A DNA stretch of 13,618 nucleotides from SG8-41 sp035649495 (GTDB lineage: Bacteria; Pseudomonadota; Gammaproteobacteria; Burkholderiales; SG8-41). How positions within the stretch are numbered: position 1 is the stretch's first letter; every line of letters starts with the position of its first letter. Below, in pieces: positions 11,691 through 13,618 of this stretch. The stretch lies in NCBI GenBank assembly GCA_035649495.1, contig DASRJL010000053.1, forward strand, positions 1-13,618. Reading direction: 5' to 3'. The position numbers and the translations under genes were made by a program. The notes under the pieces are model-generated. The model was not told the origin of the DNA and did not search any database. It worked only from the letters and a program-made list of their open reading frames with translations.

Positions 11691-12082
11691 TAGTGCTCGA
11701 TACCCACGCGTTGATATGGTGGGTAACCGGCACCGCTGGACTGTCTCCGCGCGCAAAGCGAACGATCGAAACGGCGGTTCGCCAGGCGCCCGTTATCATC
11801 TCTGCGATCAGCGTATTCGAAATAGCGACAGCCGTTCGCCGCGAGCGACTGCAACTCAAGGCACCACTGGACGAGTGGTTGCGGGACATCCGCGCCCTGC
11901 CTGAGCTCCATATTGAACCGGTCACAGCGGACATTGCGCATCTTGCCGGTACGCTCGAATCCGAAGTGCCCGGGGATCCAGCGGACCGAATCATAGCCGC
12001 CACGGCAATAGTGCTGGAAACGAAACTCGTTACGGCCGATGAGCGACTTTCGAAGTCGCGCCGGGTTGAGACGATCTGGTAG
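11687..12082 (+). CDS. vapC: PIN-domain ribonuclease toxin (VapC type)
   Basis: The 131-residue PIN-domain protein has the acidic active-site set for metal-dependent RNA cleavage: Asp5 (VLDTHALIWW), Glu45 (ISVFEIA), Asp100 (DPADRIIAATA) and Asp118 (VTADERL). The start is GTG at 11687, inside the antitoxin stop (GTGA overlap); this start places VLDTHA at the N-terminus as in the family. The subgroup with THALIWW and SVFEIA is typical of toxins paired with Phd/YefM antitoxins. All four acidic residues are present and the frame is intact, so it should be active. The promoter is shared with the antitoxin. Target RNA cannot be inferred. Confidence 0.94.
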   Translation: MIVLDTHALIWWVTGTAGLSPRAKRTIETAVRQAPVIISAISVFEIATAVRRERLQLKAPLDEWLRDIRALPELHIEPVTADIAHLAGTLESEVPGDPADRIIAATAIVLETKLVTADERLSKSRRVETIW

Positions 12083-12122
12083 GCACTGTCCGAGTATGAC
12101 TGATCTGCAGGCGGAGTGAGCC

Positions 12123-12248
12123 GTGCCCCTGGTCTACTACTGGCGCGGAGACAACTGCCGGCTGTGCGGGTGGGAGCCACGAATAAGTGGGCGACCCGGC
12201 CTGCGCACGACGAAAACCTCCGGGCATCCTGACGTGAGTCTGGAGTAG
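12123..12248 (+). pseudogene. Possible N-terminal remnant of a YYWRGDN-type conserved protein
   Basis: A GTG at 12123 with GGAG six bases upstream opens a 41-codon frame starting VPLVYYWRGDN. I recall a conserved proteobacterial hypothetical protein beginning with nearly the same residues and continuing YRRDLD..YHLNQ; here the frame departs after Asn11 into CRLCGWEP and stops at 12246-12248. It looks like the first dozen codons joined to unrelated sequence. It may instead be a chance short ORF. Nothing else was recognised in the 12083-12305 spacer beyond the amidase ribosome site. Confidence 0.3.
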
Positions 12249-12305
12249 TTCGCCTGCGCTCATATACCATGGGTGCCTTCCAGCGCTCACCAGAGAGGGA
12301 CCTGT

Positions 12306-13618
12306 ATGGATACGATTACCTACCGGTGCTACGACCCGCGCGAATTCAAGGCGCTGACCTTCCACGACGCCACTCTCCGCTTTCGCGACGGCGCCGACAC
12401 GCCGCGCGCGTACCTGGAGCGCTGCCTGGAAACGATCGCGGCGCGCGAGCCTGTCGTGAAGGCTTTCGTGGCGCGCAACGACGCGGGTGCGCGCGCCGCC
12501 GCCGACGCCAGCACCGCGCGCTGGAAAGCGGGCAAACCTCTGTCCCCCATAGACGGCATGCCGGTCGCGATCAAGGATCTGCTCGAGACGAAGGACATGC
12601 CGACCGATTTCGGTTGCGCGGCGTACAGGGGAAACATGACCAGGCGCGACAACGCCGCGGTGTGGGCGCTGCGCCAGGCAGGTGCGGTTCCGTTCGGCAA
12701 GACCGCGACGGCGGAACTGGGCGGCTCGCATCCGCCCGCCACCACCAATCCGTTCGATCCCGCGCGCACGCCGGGCGGCTCGTCCTCCGGCTCGGCGGCG
12801 GCGATCGGCGCGCGCATGGTACCCGCGGCGCTCGGCACGCAGGTCGGCGGCTCGGTCATCCGCCCGGCCGCCTTCTGCGGCAACGTCGCGCTGAAGCCCA
12901 CGCAGGGCGGCATCAACCGCGGCGAACGCCAGGCGACGAGCATGAGCACCACCGGCGTGCACGCCGGTTGCCTGGAAGACATGTGGCAGGTCGCCATCGA
13001 GATCGTGCGCCGCGCCGGCGGCGATCCCGGCCGGCCCGGACTGTTCGGCCCCGCGACACCGCCCGCCGCCGTGAAACCGGGCCGCCTGATCGTGCTCGAA
13101 ACCGAGGGCTGGAAGAGCGTCGATGCGGCGACCCGCTCGGCATTCGAGTTGCTCATGGAGAATCTCGCGCGTGCCGGCGTGACGCTCCTCCGCCGCAAGG
13201 ACCACGCGTGGATAGAAGCGTTCGAGAAGTCGATTGCCAGCGCAGGCAACACCGCCAATGGAATCACGGCCTGGGAGAACCGCTGGTACCAGGCAGCGCT
13301 CGTCGAGTTGTACCCGGACGGCGTCAGCGAACGCCTGAAGAATACCGTGCGCCGCGCGGAATCGATGAGCCCCGACGATTATCGCGCACTGCTTCTCGAC
13401 CGCGCCGCGGCACAACAATGCCACGCTGCCGTAGGTCCCCTGGCCGACGCGGTGATCACCCTCTCCTGCCCGGGTCCCGCGCCGCTATGGCCCGGCGACG
13501 TGCCCGGCCAGCCGCTCGCGCCACGCCCGACCGGCGATTCGGTCTTCAACACGCCGAGCTCCATGCTGCACGCGCCGGCGGTGACGATGCCGATCATGGG
13601 CGTCGGCGGAATGCCGGT
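12306..13618 (+). CDS. Amidase signature (AS) family amidase, 3' truncated by window
   Basis: From ATG 12306 (GAGGGA five bases upstream) the frame is open for 437 codons to the edge; family members are about 450-500 residues, so only the end is missing. The AS catalytic triad is complete: Lys90 (PVAIKDL), cis-Ser159 in the Gly/Ser-rich TPGGSSSGSAAAIG, and the nucleophile Ser183 in GTQVGGSVIRPAAFCG, 24 residues after the cis-Ser as in characterised members. The last visible segment, FNTPSSMLHAPAVTMPIMG, is the conserved late strand. It hydrolyses a carboxamide bond in an unknown substrate, in the cytoplasm (no signal peptide). It does not look like GatA, since no gatB or gatC gene is present and the Ser183 context differs from typical GatA. 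It is transcribed away from the toxin-antitoxin module. Confidence 0.93.
   Translation, partial: MDTITYRCYDPREFKALTFHDATLRFRDGADTPRAYLERCLETIAAREPVVKAFVARNDAGARAAADASTARWKAGKPLSPIDGMPVAIKDLLETKDMPTDFGCAAYRGNMTRRDNAAVWALRQAGAVPFGKTATAELGGSHPPATTNPFDPARTPGGSSSGSAAAIGARMVPAALGTQVGGSVIRPAAFCGNVALKPTQGGINRGERQATSMSTTGVHAGCLEDMWQVAIEIVRRAGGDPGRPGLFGPATPPAAVKPGRLIVLETEGWKSVDAATRSAFELLMENLARAGVTLLRRKDHAWIEAFEKSIASAGNTANGITAWENRWYQAALVELYPDGVSERLKNTVRRAESMSPDDYRALLLDRAAAQQCHAAVGPLADAVITLSCPGPAPLWPGDVPGQPLAPRPTGDSVFNTPSSMLHAPAVTMPIMGVGGMP

Noticed and set aside
12030..13424. A 464-codon minus-strand frame opposite the amidase
   Set aside because: It is an antisense shadow of a high-GC gene; the plus frame has the complete AS catalytic triad and a ribosome site, while the minus frame shows no family pattern.

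Overview
The window is 13.6 kb of high-GC chromosomal DNA, most likely from an environmental betaproteobacterium of Burkholderiales type. The lineage is inferred from the gene set: a Bug/TctC-type periplasmic receptor without its membrane partners, a histidinol-dehydrogenase paralogue, a CoxG-like SRPBCC protein, a gamma-glutamyltransferase-family enzyme, an AS-family amidase and a DUF1992 protein. No rRNA, tRNA, CRISPR array, transposase or phage gene was seen.

Layout. (1) 1-1312, minus strand: the N-terminal part of a probable M64 peptidase, running off the left edge, preceded by an SDR oxidoreductase. (2) 1330-2667, plus strand: a HisD-family dehydrogenase divergent from the SDR, ending convergently against an orphan OmpR-family response regulator (2794-3513, minus). 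(3) 3523-3811: a regulatory region with three 10-11 bp spaced TGNNNCA repeats, and a 46-residue small membrane protein divergent from the regulator. (4) 3873-7876, minus strand: a probable operon, in transcription order a CoxG-like protein, a GGT-family enzyme, a TctC receptor (GTGA overlap with GGT) and a beta-class GST. (5) 7877-8957: a DUF1992 gene between repeat-rich spacers, including a roughly 250 bp inverted-repeat element, a REP element and two word-repeat arrays. (6) 8958-11320: a PAL-like beta-propeller protein and a divergent MFS transporter. (7) 11397-12082: a complete Phd/YefM-PIN toxin-antitoxin operon with visible promoter and operator. (8) 12123-12248: a possible gene remnant. 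(9) 12306 to the right edge: an amidase, 3' truncated.

How the genes may work together. GST, the GGT-family enzyme and the periplasmic receptor suggest a glutathione-conjugate or gamma-glutamyl-compound catabolic unit. The SDR and HisD-like pair suggests successive oxidation of a polyol-type substrate. The response regulator probably controls the small membrane protein next to it. These are inferences from family and context.

The most unusual feature is in the spacers. Between 0.5 and 9 kb almost every spacer after a stop codon holds an array of short words. Many have an exact 7 bp period (506-526, 2678-2705, 2738-2793, 3810-3837, 4535-4562, 4572-4599, 8614-8662); others have periods of about 9 or 13 bp. 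The arrays often abut or overlap the stop codon, are mostly purine-rich on the sense strand of the gene they follow, and use different words at different sites. I know no named element of this kind in betaproteobacteria. The toxin-antitoxin region and the 3' end of the MFS gene lack such arrays.
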